Source of the DNA: Apostichopus japonicus
Taxonomy: Eukaryota; Echinodermata; Holothuroidea; Aspidochirotida; Stichopodidae
Length of the DNA stretch: 64,000 bases
NCBI RefSeq assembly: GCF_037975245.1
Contig: NC_092581.1
Span: 14,597,303 to 14,661,302 of the forward strand
Direction: 5' to 3'
Numbering within the stretch: the stretch's first letter is position 1; each line of letters begins with the position of its first letter. Of the stretch, positions 37,463 to 51,349 are shown piece after piece. A program made the translations under genes and the position numbers. The notes beneath the pieces are model-generated. The model saw only the letters and a program-made list of their open reading frames with translations, was not told where the DNA came from and searched no databases.

Positions 37463-38802
37463 TCTAGGGCACTTCTAATTTATAATGAAAAAGGCAAGTT
37501 TTGAGGTTTTCCCCAAACCTGAGTCTCCCAATACTCAAAACCTTTTGTTACAATTTGAGGATCACGAAGGAAACTGCCGTGTTTTAATGAAAATCTCTAG
37601 TGGATTCTTATTTTTGTTGCATAAATTTGTATTGGGTTAGACTCTGCTTGTAAAATAAAGCCTCGGGTAGTGGTTGCTGTTAGGCATACCTTTACATTCT
37701 GCGCAGGAATTGCCCAAAAACGTAAACGTAACCCGTATCATTGAAACCTCTCGAAACCATCCTGGCTTGGAGGAGTCACTATTTAAACAGCTATTGATAA
37801 TTCCTGGGAAATGAGGGCTTGGTGTCATTATGGCTACGGTGCTCTTCTTCGGGACGTTCAAAAATTGTGCTGTGTTTCTTACGTTCTCAAGTATTTTGAG
37901 TTGTTTCGAAATTAAATACCGTAAAAATAATGTGAATCACTTCATTTTTCAATTTTATTTGTGCAAATTTCTAGAACTGTGTACTTACTTTTAACGTTAT
38001 CGCGCAAATTTGGTGAATTATAATAACAAAGATTTTTTCGTTATACCTTCTTTAAGCTGTCGAGAACGGTATCACCAGATTTTGGCAATTTCGACGTCAG
38101 ACAAGTCAAGTTAATTTCAAGCGCAATCATGTTGATTGAAGCAAAACAATACAGAGGGAGGTGACCACTAGAATTCCTTTATAGAGAACTCTAGTGACCA
38201 CTAGATGATGGCGCCCTCTCAATATTTTTCTCTGTTCAATATGTGGTGATCTGGTATTTCCAGTAACCCGTGTAAAGGGCTCTGATTACACAGATCAAAA
38301 GATGTATAGGGTACCGTATACCTAAAATTAGAGGTGTACGTTCGCTCGCTCGCTCGACAGGTTGACCAATGTAGGCAAAATAGCTACAATGACCTAATGT
38401 AATGCTTGTTTTAGCATATTATCAGTTATCCTCATTGTCTCTGTTGCCGTTATGTGAAATAGCATAATTTAAAGTACAGATGGTGTGAAAATAAAGAAGA
38501 TTGAAGGCACTGAATCGATTCAGTGTGCTAAAATTTGCTATCAAACTCTAAAACGGTAATTATATGGAAATTTGCAAGTGCCATGACAGGCCAATACCTC
38601 AGCTATCATGTGGTGGGCAGGATATGCCAGGTAAGATATATATAAACTTTGTGGTGGGCCTTGAGTGACGAGTTTAGTGTACAAGTTAATGGTACGACCC
38701 TTGAAGTAAACGAGAGCTTTAAATACACAGCCGTGATATATGAATTAAAAGTACGCCACCATTCAAAAGGCGCACCACGATGTACATAGCTGTAAGCATT
38801 AT

Positions 38803-38805
<3 letters not shown>

Positions 38806-38860
<55 letters not shown>
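38806..38860. repeat. (TA)n microsatellite
   Basis: About 55 bp of perfect TA dinucleotide. Confidence 0.95.
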
Positions 38861-38862
<2 letters not shown>

Positions 38863-41231
38863 ATAGTTACAATCAGCTAGAGGAGTCAAGAGCCAGATCG
38901 GTTCCGGGACGATTCACCGGGCCCCTCTGCATTCTTTATCTTTCCTACTATAAAAATTAGAATCCATTTTTTATCCCATAGTTTTCCGCCCCTCTATATT
39001 TTTGGGCCCCTGATTGATCCCGGGGTCCGGGCTTTCCTCAATCCCCCTCTTCGATCTCGACAGGCTCGGGATGATATCGAAACTAATTCTCCGAATGATC
39101 ACTACGTACCTTTTCATCTAGGAGCAAGTAAAAACAATCTCCATGCTTGATGTGAATACATCTAACTTGAAATATATAGCAAAGTATCAAACACGATCCT
39201 CAAAAAAACGATTTGTTATTAGTTTAAAGAGAATATAGAGAGTATTTTGAAACGCTCATAATAATGTTGCATTGTGGCATATTCAAGGGAAAGGACTAGC
39301 ATATGGTCAATTCTTTTTGGCGGGAAAAGTGGGATTGAGGATAAGCGGTGGGGTAGGGAAGGAGAAATGGATGTGGATCATGTATGAGATAAAATGCTTT
39401 TGATCAAATTTATATTCGTATCTATCAAGGCATCGATTATTCAAACACTCTTACCGTGAAGTGTCGTATATATAAATGAACGAACCGGTGATGTTATCAT
39501 TGTTACTATGTTAAGTTTTTTTTACAAGAAACGTTACAGGACCTGCAGACAGGCTGGTATGTCATTTTTATGTAACTAGTTTCATTCTTTTTGAAAATAG
39601 ATACATTAATGTTCTTAATATTCTCTCAATTAACTGTATAACGTTAACGAGAGAACTTATATGTAGTGGCTAGTGCAGGGCTGGCCATGTAAAGGAAGAC
39701 CAGACCCCCCCACCCCTCCACCATAAATACCGAAACTTTGCACTCATGCAACGCTCAAAGATTGAATCTATCGAAGGCGTAGTCCCTCCTGGGAAGCCTT
39801 TCACTTCCTCTATACTATGTGACTATTATACATCAAAGTCTGTGTCTGCATGGTTTATATAAGTTGCCAAGGCTTGTCAGCAACATTTACAGAAATTTAA
39901 TTTCAACCATTGACCAATAAAATATAATTTACAAAATCTGTACAGGATGAATTTTATAAAACCAAAATATTTTTTTTTCTTAAATATTTTTTTATTTGAA
40001 ACACATTTCATGTCTTGGAAATAAATTCGTGAAGTTCAAAGTTCACAATAATCTAATTTCAGATATAATTCCCTGTTTGACCTAGTTATTGTATTCCTTT
40101 TGCTCCCCACGGAGACCTCAAGAGATAAATTTACGAACTTTATGTAAAAATAACAATATTATGAACATGTACAAAAGTCTCGGTGTGTGGTTTCCTCGAC
40201 AACTTTAATACCAGTGCGTATAGTGAGCATGGCGTAGTCATGAATATACATCCAAGTTCGAACTATTATCAGCTAATGATCTAAAATAAAGCGGTCGCAC
40301 TTTCAGAACATGTATAGATACACGAAACGCACTTTTAAAGAATGGATCCTGTATTGGTTTAGTTTGGTATTCGTGCTTCGGCTCTATCCGCGTGGGAAGA
40401 ACAAAACAGACAGTCTAGATCTAGACTACGTAATGATGAAAGGCATATCCCACACGAGAACACGGGGTGGGGAAGGGGTGGGGGAGGGGGAAGCAAGTGG
40501 AACCCACCTCCACGACCTTGAAAAGAAAAGATGCTGGTAAAGTAAGAATGAAAATTGTTGCAATAACCAATTGTCGTCTTTCGTCATCCAGTTCTTTCTT
40601 TTCATCAATACAATTCGTACATTTAATTTTTGTAAAAATTCCTCCTTTTATATTATTCTTTTCGATTTTTTTAAGACTTTAGCAACAAATTGAAGAGACA
40701 GTGTAAATATTCGAGCATTGCGTGGCTTCCTACAGGTATTTAGTTTTACCACTCATTGGTGGGTGTATTCATCGTTAAATTGATGTTTACTCTGTGCGTA
40801 TATTGTTTATTGGTTAGATAATGGAAAAGGAAGTCATAGGTTTTAGGCGAAGTACTCCATGTTTTTTTTTCCTTTTCATGTGAATTTTTTTCAAATGAAC
40901 AACGATTAGCATGTCTAAATCTTTTCTGTCGCAATTTGCAAAAACCAATCGTATATAGTGCGCAACCTCTGTGACATTCATGCTGTGAAACATGAAATAG
41001 TATAGTGCATGACTTTAGACAACACGGTGGGATGTTATGGTTACTATACTGTTAGAGCCTCAATAGCTAGGTATTAACCAAGTTAAATATATACATTGAA
41101 CATTTTGTGTCTCATAAAGCAGTTATGAGAACTTATGGCTAGATTCCGCAATTTACTTGCTGTGACGTTGGTGGAGAAAAGTAATAAATTTCGTTTTCAG
41201 GTATGTATTGCTGGAGTGTGATACCTTCAGA

Positions 41232-41302
41232 TCGGGGGAGGGAGCACGGTGGGGGAAGGAGGGAGAGGGGAGCCGGAGGGGAAGGGAGGGGAGGGATGGG
41301 TT
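41232..41302. repeat. Polypurine, G-rich tract
   Basis: About 70 bases almost wholly purine on the plus strand, with many runs of three to five G. It could form G-quadruplex or triplex structures in vitro; no function is implied. Confidence 0.7.
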
Positions 41303-44300
41303 TACTCCTTTTACCGATTAAAATAGAGTAGCATAAATTATACAAGACCACATGCGAAAAAGAGGATGATTATCTTTAAACTTAGAAGGGATGAAATAGA
41401 CAGTGTGAAAGAGAAACCTTGAAAATGACGTCACGGGAAAGTGGGAGAGATGAGAAGGGGGTAAAGGAGGGAAACCTGATTCCTTTCCGTCCTCATTTGG
41501 TTGTGTTACTGTTCCTGATTGGTTATCTGGTTACTATTGGACGATATGACCGACAGAGTATTAATGTGCACTATCGTCATATAAGTATAGAGACAACTTT
41601 GGAAAAATTGCTGACATCATCAGATCATTGTTATACAAATATTAAGCATACCGGTTGACATGAGAATAAACTCTACTTATGATTTATTTTTCTTTGGTTA
41701 ACTATTTTGAAAGATTCATCTACGACCAATTAATACAAGTTGTCCAAATTCATAGCGGAAGTAATTGTCTCGTATATAGGTATCATAGCTGTGAACGTTA
41801 AGGTATAAGCTAAATTTTAAGGTCAGCTTCACTTTTCTGATTATTTGAAAAGCTCGTCTGTTTTGTTTTCATAGCCTCCATTTTCTCTGTTTATTCTTTA
41901 ATTTCACAAATGTCAGCGAAGTTTGCTTTGTACTAAGAACATGTCGAATGCACGGTATTCCTGACGTCAGACACAGCCCATACAAATGAATGAATACATG
42001 AATAATAAACTTGGTGAAGAAACTTTGTTTTTTAAACGTACAAATCTATCTAATTTTTCCAATTATTGTTAGGTTGCAGTGGCGGAAATAGGAAAGAGGT
42101 CCGGGCCCTGGCTCCCTCTTGACTGTAAACATGATTGTGCTCGATAGAATATACAGTTAAGAAAACATAGTTAGATTCCCGGCGGGCACTCCTAAATTGT
42201 TACCGATGCTTTGTTATGCACCGTTATTTTCGGTATAGTATTTTCATATTATGATGTTATTTTGTGTTTTAACCCCCTCAAATCAAGGTCACATGTCGTC
42301 CTACTAGCCCCCTTTCTCCCCCAGAGGAGGTGGAAGTCTGGGATCAGACGATTTTCAACATTTTTAGTTTAGACACTGTAAGGGTATATTTCCTAAGAGT
42401 TTCTTTCGAAGACAACCAGCTCCAACCCCCCCCCCCCCCCCTTTAAAGATCTCCTTCACAACACTTTAAGTTTCTTTTTTATGTAACTATATATTCGCAT
42501 CACGCACATTTAAAAAAAACTTTATTATCAATTCTCCTTTTTTGGCAATGAAATCAAATACCATCTATAACAAATCCTTTTACGTCACTTGTCAAAGATC
42601 ATAAAAATTGTATGCCTCGTCGAAACATGAGTGTTTGATCTTTTGTTATGGGTCTGTTCTATATTAAGCGTTACTTGGGAGAATTGAGTATTCGGATGGA
42701 TGGGGTGGGGCAGCACGAGGTTAAATTCTCCCTTCATTAACAATTAGAACTCTCCCTGCATAGTTAACCCTTATAATGCTAAAAAAAAAAGACTGGATTT
42801 AACTAATGCGCTACATGACTTGATTAAAATTGGAACTATTCGATACGCGTACCATTTCTGGTGACTAATATCACTATATTTAAAGAAACATTTCAAGGTC
42901 AAACTTTAATTTATCTGTAAAGGTCAACTTTTAGATATACTCAAAAGTAATAGTTACCACATCACCGGCTGGTAGTGACCTTGATGTTGTAGCACATAGG
43001 TGAAGACAAAATAATGTCGTACAGGTTAAAATGAGAGAGAAACTCAATCATGCATCGCCATAAAGGTCTTTGTGATAAAAGAGGTTTGTGATTTGAAATT
43101 CGCCATCAAACAGCTAAGAGAACACTTTTAGCTTGAGAAAATATATTGGTTTCAATGAGAAGATAAGACTTGGAGCAAGTCTAACTGTAACACCCATCAA
43201 CTCCGTGTTTTGAACAAATTTGGACTATATCCTTTTCTTTCTGCTTAGTTTCTCATTCTTCTTCTTATTATTATTAATTTTTATTTAGTTATATATTTTC
43301 CGTTTATTTTCCATGACATATTTGCCAATTTGTAGCTTTATTAATATCTAATATCGACATCAGTTCCCCTTGTGACCATCGAACATAAAACCAAGCAAAA
43401 TTGAAACGTTCAACCTTGTAGTGGCTCTATACGACATCATGAACTAACAAAATGACACTCCCCTTATCCTAGACTTCTAAACCTTGACATATCCAAAAAT
43501 ACAATTTTATTCAACATTTTGGAGGAATTCTTCATCGCAAGCATAACGTACCTCTTAAATTATTTAAGTGAAAAACTTCGGTTGCATTTGCTTCTCCTTT
43601 AAATGTTAGATTATCCATGATTTACTGCCACTTCCGTTTGGTAAATTCTCCCAGAGCAATCAACTTCATAATTTCATTACCAGATGCTCGGCAATTGTAC
43701 TACACGGCAATGTTCCCTCGATTACCTCTAGACTACTTGTCAGGCTGAAAGGTCAATGATATAAATTGAAGGGTTTAGAAGCATGGATGTTATGGTAGCA
43801 ATGCTACAATACACTCCTACAGCACTGCACTACCCCCCCCCCCCCCTCCACCCGTTCGGTGCATTTCCCCATTTGGGCAATGGTTTGTGTCTGCGGGCTG
43901 ACTGTGCCATTCATCAAAAGTATCATTCAATCATATGTTTGTGACACTGATCGTTGTACGGTTGTACATAGGATTGGCTTCGGGCTGTATCAGTCATGGT
44001 TAGGGCTACGTACGTATCACGTGATTGTTCATGGTCAGAAGGACATTTTTTTTATTACGGATCGATCCTACGATCAATTTGCATGGGTTTCTCGTAGGGT
44101 TATTTGTGTCAGTGTCAGTTTTTTTTTTTTTTTTTGGGGGGGGGGGCGTCTTTGGCGTTAAAGGCGTAATATTATTTTTCAGCATTTGTTGGGACCAGTT
44201 TTCTTGCGGCCTGTTTAGACCAGCGCGGGTCGACCTTGTGGTGGTATTATGAGATTGGTTGGGTGGATGCATGGTGTGAGCGGGGTCAGTTGAGCAGGCC

Positions 44301-44467
44301 AGTTGAGCTGTTTGTGGCTGTGCCTTCACCCACCCCAGCCCGGTCCAAAGAAGATAAAGACATGCATAGCCTAGATATTAATTCTGCAACTGTTCCCATA
44401 CTAGGAACTCTCCCGCTTCATGCCGCACATGCCACCGTCGATTTCGTAACGGCATGCTTCACTATAT

Positions 44468-44711
44468 ATGTATGTATGTATGTATTGTAGATCCTCCTGC
44501 AAGCAGGAACTCGCGAAGAAGCCTTATTGGCTTATCAAAGCCGCAAGCTGACCGAAGTCAGTCTCTTAGATTCATATTTAACGTCCATGATTATGAATTG
44601 TCAATTGTCAACAACTCTGTAACTGGACGACATACATTAATCTTGGAGTGACTCGAACTCGGGACCTTATGATTGAAAGGCACCGGGGTTAACCACTGAG
44701 CTAATATAGTG
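44468..44711 (-). mobile_element. tRNA-derived SINE, copy 2
   Basis: Read on the minus strand: A-box tagctcagtggttaac, B-box gagttcgagtc, then a body sharing catggacgttaaat, cttcggtcagcttgcg and cttcttcgcgagttcctgct with the SINE at 35130-35369, and a (CATA)n tail on the plus-strand left side. No clear target duplication seen. The heads of the two copies are more diverged than the 3' parts. Confidence 0.75.
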
Positions 44712-46047
44712 GGACGACGTTGTTATTCACCAAGTGCCGAAAAAGGTTTCAACAGTTTGAAATAAATCCATATAGCTGTTATATTACGTTAAAATGTTGT
44801 CGCTGGATTGTCCAAGAAGAACGTTTACCGAAAAATGGCATTCGTCACCTTCACGGTTATAAAGTCTCGTCGTAAAAAAAGGAAATCGTCAAAACAACTT
44901 TAAACGAAATCATGTTATACATCGCTTTTAGAACATTCAATATGAAGTGGAAAATTGAGAAGTATTAACTACAAGGACCACCTACCCTGATAAGAATTAA
45001 AGAGATTTGAAAGAACTCTCACAGGTGCGAAAGGCGAAGTGTATACGTGCCGAGAATGAAGTAATCATATTTCAAGTGTTTACCGTAAAGAGAACACTCT
45101 ATTTCATTCCGACAGTGTGTGCATGGACACGCACAGAGTTTACCCGCCTCTCGGTGATAAACAACACCAAAGACAAAACCCCCCAAAAAGCGAGAAACGC
45201 TACCAGACTTTTTGGTTTAGCCATGCAGGGGTTGTAGTACGGGGAGGTGGAGGAAGGGGGTTGGGGTTCAATGGGGCAAGGACATAGGGCAACGGGCATG
45301 AGGCATGAGGAAGTACATGTTACGGGCATAAAGAGATTTTACTAGAAGGAACACTTTTTAATTTTCGTTTCCCTAGTTCAGTTTCACAATTGTCGTCAAA
45401 AAGGGGGAGGGATGAGAGGCAAGTGACATGTCACTGCACCAAGGCTCTAAGCTTGATGCTTGTTTCAGAATGAAGCCTACACGTTAAATTTTGCCACGCT
45501 GTTAACATGGCGACCGTCCCACGTAGTTTTCTTAGTTTAAGGTAAAAAACCCCAATAACAACACTGTGGTCAGGAAAAGCTTGCAAACATGTCGAGAATC
45601 CATTCAGCATGTGGATGAATGTTCAGAATACCTCTTTACAAAATATTGCCTTGTAAATAATAATCATAATAATTAGCACTTATGTTTACGACGCTTAAGA
45701 GACCACAAATGTGGAAGAAACACACAAGGGCGTATGGCTTATAACTTACACGTCGGGTGGCTTCCAATTCAACATTTTAACTCATATTTGGAATCTTTTC
45801 AATTTAGAAAGTCATTGCAAAATTGTGAGAATGAGGTGACGAGTTTTGCTTTGTGATCAACAATATATATGTTTTGTGATAAACAATATGCTGTTACGTA
45901 ATTCCGGCGCCATTATTGAAATCAGGCAAATTTTACACAAGAGGGATTATATCAAAGAAACAGCTGAATAGCTGTCCAGGTTGAAGAGGACAATACCAGG
46001 GGAAAAAACAAAAGATCAAACTCGATTGTAATGTTCCACACAACGCA

Positions 46048-46126
<79 letters not shown>

Positions 46127-47657
46127 GGCATAGTTCCCAATGAGCAAGCTCTAATTTTAGTTTATGAAAGACAAATTTAACCTAAACATCTTGAAGTGAC
46201 ATCTTCATATAATGTCTACGTGCCGTTTGAGTATAGCCCATATAGTCTTTGTTCATTTGTACAGTTTATACCAAATTTGAACTTGAAGTAAATAGGCATA
46301 TATCATATAGATGCACATTGACAAAACATGTTTTATTATGATATTATTATATTTTTCACTCTATATTCAAGGTTTGGATTTTGATTTCGCAAGGCTCCAA
46401 ATTTTACTGCAGGGATTGTTAACTTATGTGTACAGAAGCCTGGCCTATCAATATACATGTGTGTATTTTCTAACGCATGAACTCAAAAAGTTCACATTTA
46501 AAAAAAATGTTTTTTTTTGTTATTGTATTTTTTTTCAGTTTTGCATGCACGACATTACGCCCGGTGACATCTTAAAGATGCATTCCAGAAATGTAAATAT
46601 TTTAAAGATTAATCAGCTTGTAAACGCGAACGGATACTGTATAGAATGGATGCTGGGTGTATGCGTGCGTGTGTCTGTTTGTGTGACTGTTACATACCAA
46701 CGCTATAATTCTGCCGTAAGTCAAAGTCATAGACCTTCAATAAGTATATGCGGCTGTCAGTCGCGCAGGTATACATAGCAGCTACCACCTGTTTGAACAT
46801 ACGTTGGGACGTTGGAAATCCATTCGAAATGATTGCTTTGAAAACAAGGAAGATGCCAATTTTGAGTGTCGGAAGATCACATCAGTTCAGGGATTAGTTT
46901 TATTAAATAATTCTACATGTGACATCACAAGGAGGTCTTTCACAATTCGCAACATTATTTAAAAGGTCTCACTCATATCCTATGTGCTATTTTTTTTATT
47001 ACTTTTTATTCTCTCCAACTTTGTGAAATAAAGTCGAGCAGCCCGGGGTTTAAATCAAACATTCAAACATATAGCCGTTTTTTTATTAAAGAAGTAGTTA
47101 TGCAACGTTTTGTCTTAAAATATTACGATTTGCAACCCAGTAACGTAACTACTGGGAATATCCCCCCCCCCCCCCCAAGAAATAATCTACGTCATTTCAG
47201 GCAGCCCAGCAACAGCGTCTCACTCCTCACACACCTTTTAAACTAAATATACTAAATAAAAATAAGCTAAAAGTAATAGAGTTTTCCTAAATATGTCGGT
47301 TAATGATACAGACAGATACTGTCGTATTCACCCAAACCTTTCAGAAAGAAAAAGGTGGTTGGCCACCAAGAATGTCTACCCTTCGATATCTAACGTCCTG
47401 TTAGTGTCACCTTAAAGGGATATTTCGTTAAGAGTTCCTTCATTTAACAAACTTTATTAGAAATTTTCTTCATCTTTAGTTCAACTATGTCTTATTAATA
47501 TCAATTAGGGGTATCGTGAAAGTACTTTTCTTTCTTTATAATTTGTTTATATTTCCTTAATACATCTGGTAACAACAGAGCTAGTGTTTTCGGCATGGCA
47601 ATTGAACTTCTTTGCTTCTTAAATGTACAAATAATTGAACCCACTGAGGAAAATACT
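44712..47657. other. Intergenic, no gene seen
   Basis: AT-rich. Contains a (TA)n run at 46051-46122, a small (AAT)n patch at ~45655-45675 and a poly-C run at 47162-47177. The 155-codon open frame at 46311-46778 has no recognisable features. Confidence 0.4.
46051..46122. repeat. (TA)n microsatellite
   Basis: 72 bp of perfect AT dinucleotide. Confidence 0.95.
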
Positions 47658-47665
47658 GTCACATT

Positions 47666-47948
47666 CAGGCGCGTAGCCAGGAATTTGCCAAGGGAGGGGC
47701 GAAACTGTAGATTCGGCATTGCAAACTATCTAAGCGGAGCGCCACCATAGTTGGCGCGAAGCGTACAAGAAAATTTTGGCTGTAAATGCCTCCCAGATCG
47801 CTGGAAATGGCACTTCCCAGGCCTTGTAAGTTGCATTTTAGCATTTTCTCTTTTGAAAATACTAGCGATATCATAAAAACATTAAAAAAAATATGCTCAA
47901 GGGGGGGGGGGGCGGCTGCCCCCTTCGCCCCCCTTGGCTACGCGCCTG
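47666..47948. mobile_element. hAT-type MITE, family B (283 bp), perfect target duplication
   Basis: Termini CAGGCGCGTAGCCAGG and, read inward from the right, CAGGCGCGTAGCCAAG. Perfect 8-bp duplication gtcacatt at 47658-47665 and 47949-47956. It shares most of its length with 25677-25984, including the central hairpin (47739-47757), ggaaatggcacttcccaggc and an aaatatgctcaaggggg run near the right end. The same orientation as that copy. Confidence 0.9.
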
Positions 47949-47956
47949 GTCACATT

Positions 47957-49020
47957 TGCATATTAGTAGGAAACGGTTTATCTTCTAAAATAAATCTACA
48001 TGCACACAACCATATCAACAGATAGGAAGGAAGTATTGAGATGAGGGTTTCAACTAACAGTGCATAATACTGTCCTCTTCCGATATAAGTATCTACTGTC
48101 TCCCATTGGAATATGCCTTCAAAGTTTTATCTTGTGTTATATCTGGGTGTTTGGTTTTCATTTCATGCATACCCGTATACTAATTCATCTGTGCATTTAT
48201 CCTGTATTAGTCATATTGCTTTAACGCAATCTATTTTGTTAATCATTCCGAACATTTAGCCGTTGGCAAGAAGTCAAAAAAGAATTGAAGAAATGGGAAC
48301 ATCTTATCAGAGTTATGTGACCTTTATATTCCATCTTGAGAAAGGTTTGTGATATTAATATTTTTGATCCTTTTAACTTCTTCTTGTGTCCCTCCGATCC
48401 GTGCTTTTAAAGTCGTATGAGTGACATAAAGTTATACAGCCAAATGGTTGTGTAAAACTCCCAGTAGGAAAGAAGTCCCTTTGGGGTTAATATTTGAGAT
48501 GAAAAATTTCAATTTAAGAACGATTTTTTTTTAAACATGTGTCTTTTTCTTGCTGACATCAGTGAAAAGCTTGTGTCAAAGCTTGCATAACGCTATGACA
48601 GAAGTTTGCTCCTATAAACAAAGGGTGTCCCGATTCCATTATTGAAATATTAGCCATTCATTTCGATCGTAAGCGCAGTACTGGAAGCTCTCTTGTGGAG
48701 GATCCAGTGATTTCTCGAACGGTATTGAGGGAGAAGGGGGTGGGTTGGGAGTCGGGGGGAGGGGGGGGGGGGGGGGTACACACATCGCTAGATATCGAAT
48801 TTACTTCCAGAATAGCCGTGAAAAAATGAAAATATCTGTTAAATGAAGCAACGCACAGGCGAGAAGCGTGAAGCTTAAAGCAATTTCCCACTGTATACCA
48901 TATTCTGAGTTTCTATATAGCTAAAGTCAACAAAAGTTCGGAAGGGGGGTCCCGAGCGCCCTTCCTGCATCCGCTCAAGGTCTCGTTCAGTGAGTTTCTG
49001 CCCAAATTATTTACAGGAAG

Positions 49021-49053
<33 letters not shown>

Positions 49054-50228
49054 GTAGGGGGGGGGGAGGTGGAGAGAGAAAGGAGAAAATAAATCTATAT
49101 TGTCTTATTGTTGCTGTTTCTCCAAGTATAGGCTTCGTTTGTCTACTCTCAAAAGTTTTGCCAGCTCAATAAGAGTAAAATTAAGACTGATTAACCAATT
49201 GAATCGCCAAAAAGGGATAATTGGTCAAAATTGTCTGGTATTTTCACTTAACCTAAACTTGTACCGAGTGTTGAGTAAATTTGCCCAACGTTTTTTTTAG
49301 AGGGAATTCACTATACAGGGATAAACCGAAATAATCTGACGTAAGACAAATCACTGAAAAAACAGCTGGAAACGGAGTCAAATAACGCGTCTTCATTGTT
49401 ATCGTTTTCACCCTAACGTCATGATGACGTCACCAAATTGTGATTCATTTATATAATTACTCCCTTCTAGATTTAGAATGGGAAAAACTTTAACTTCTTT
49501 AGAATGAAACAAGAGCATATTTCCATTCCTTTATAATAAGGCCTCGTATAAACTGCAATGTCACGGTCAACCTGCATATAATCACTGCATGGTGCATCTG
49601 TGAAGGAACAGGCAATTTCTTCGACCTAACTTCAAAATTCACACCGAGTCGACAAACCTCTCCATATTTCCCCCCTTAGATACGTCTCACCTTCGTATTA
49701 ACCTTACATGCTTTTGAATTAAATCTATGAACTCTATACGACAGAGTCGGTTACTTTCCAGCAGGCAAACCAGTCGCGAAACCGTCCACCAATTTTGAGA
49801 AGGACTCCTTCTGATAGTAAACAAATTACTGTCTACGACTGCGTGAAGAGGGACGATACTTTCGATAGCAATTATTTCTGACATGGAATGGCACTGGCGC
49901 ACACCGAGAGCGTATAACGATTGGCCCTGCGCGTTGGTCTTTGTAACGATACCTCAAGGTGAAGCAACCTTATCACGCGTGATCACGAGTGTAGAACCCC
50001 GGCAGGGAAAAAAAACCTCAAAAATTCTATAAACGGCGGGAATATTCGTGGCTGATTAGTGTAATCAAACTAATTATGAATGGGATTTGTACTACGCAAT
50101 TGTTGCATTAATCACATACATGAAAGGTAGTAACGTGTCCTTTATTCCCACGCACCCTCTGTGTCACGTGACCATCGGCGTATACATTACCCTGGACCGA
50201 CTGTGCCAATGAAGAGACGCGCTAAAAA
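47957..50228. other. Intergenic, no gene seen
   Basis: No exon recognised. Contains a long poly-G run near 48757-48777 and a (GAGAGATA)n patch at ~49018-49056 followed by G-rich sequence. Confidence 0.4.
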
Positions 50229-50296
50229 CGTACCAACCATGGAGGGTCATGTGACATGCTCCCTTGTATCACGTCACTCTTATAGTACTCCTTGAA
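50229..50296. repeat. Fold-back element arm, copy related to 34305
   Basis: The segment cgtaccaaccatggagggtc followed by atgtgacatgctccc resembles the arm of the fold-back element at 34254-35501. A second copy in the same orientation is at 51057-51120. No matching inverted partner was found. Confidence 0.55.
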
Positions 50297-50584
50297 TGTG
50301 TATTCTACAACAACTAATGTTCTGATAATCCCATTGCTATTACATTCCTGTTGAAGCTACGCGAACATTGGAATCTAGCTAAATGGTACATTTCCCCCAA
50401 TGTTTCCCACGATTTGCAATTCCAAAATTGCTAATTTGAGTAGCTGTAGAACGCAAGCAGCTGGAACGAGAAGCAGACGACATGATTCATTGTTCCTTAG
50501 CAACACAAGACCCCTTGCCGTTTTGCAGGTAAACACGCGCGTATGACATGATATATACTCCATAGGCTTCCTCAACTATTTCTA

Positions 50585-50720
50585 ACAATGGTTACACATA
50601 TCAGGTATCGTACCTCATATATTTACTCAACTGTTTCATACAATCAGTTACTCATATATGGGGTACTACCTCAACTATTTACCAAACTGTTTCTATTTGT
50701 AAAACTGTTACATACAATTA
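50585..50720 (-). repeat. Inverted copies of the 51.4-kb tandem repeat
   Basis: On the minus strand the phrases gaggtagtaccccatatatg, agtaactgattgtatgaaac and agttgagtaaatatatgagg match monomers of the array at 51350-51860. The region is thus an inverted, diverged outlier of that array about 700 bp away, and the two could pair. Confidence 0.65.
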
Positions 50721-50817
50721 TTGTTACCCATATGAGATCGTTTCTAGAAAATTCCAAACAATATCTTATTATATTTAGATTGTATATAGGTTGCTATATG
50801 CAAATCAGACCAACATA

Positions 50818-50887
50818 TAGGTACTTGAGGTACTATAGGTACTATAGGTACTATAGGTACCTGGTACCTAGGTACTATAGGTACCTG
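50818..50887. repeat. 9-bp ggtactata tandem repeat
   Basis: Consecutive ggtactata units, with a central ggtacctggtacctaggtac palindrome and a further unit after it. Confidence 0.85.
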
Positions 50888-51056
50888 AATATGAAGATGT
50901 GTTCTCTATCTCTTATATAGAAACGAAATAGATATTTCTGATAGTTTTCGAAACAATATGAATAATCATCCTTCAACTATTGGCCATTAAAATGTGTTGT
51001 GGTGTAACGTACATCGAATTTAGAATATCCTTGAAGGAGGACTCCACAGTACGAAA

Positions 51057-51120
51057 ACGTACCAACCATGGAGGGTCGTGGGACGTGCTCCCAGGTGCTG
51101 CTAACATATTATGTCACCCT
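51057..51120. repeat. Fold-back element arm, second copy
   Basis: cgtaccaaccatggagggtc followed by gtgggacgtgctcccagg; a direct repeat of 50229-50296, related to the arms at 34305 and 35460. Confidence 0.55.
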
Positions 51121-51349
51121 TCGTCAGTTCGCCAATAGATAAGCGTTCTGAAGAGAACAGATAACCACTAAAACGGTCATTTACGGTAAATTTAGAATAA
51201 TTGCTTAGTTAGGATTGGATGATAACATTGTTGAGATTTGTTTTCCATTTCATAAAAAAAAAGCTTGATCATTATAAACCCTGGCTGCTATTCGAGCACC
51301 TAATGTCAGAATCTTATAGATGGCTAACGGCGGTCACTCCTATAGTATA

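Larger units (their letters stand above)
37471..44467. other. Gene-poor intergenic region, ~7 kb
   Basis: No convincing exon, RNA gene or intact element. Contains a (TA)n run (38806-38860), a purine-rich G tract (41232-41302), poly-C runs (~42426-42441, 43832-43847) and an isolated hAT-like end (cagtggcggaaa at 42077). Diverged phrases around 38900-39060 (gggcccctctgcat, gggcccctgattgat) look like an old repeat that I cannot classify. Confidence 0.4.

Noticed and set aside
46311-46778. 155-codon open frame
   Set aside because: Low-complexity, hydrophobic/Phe-rich AT-driven reading with no motif and no splice context.
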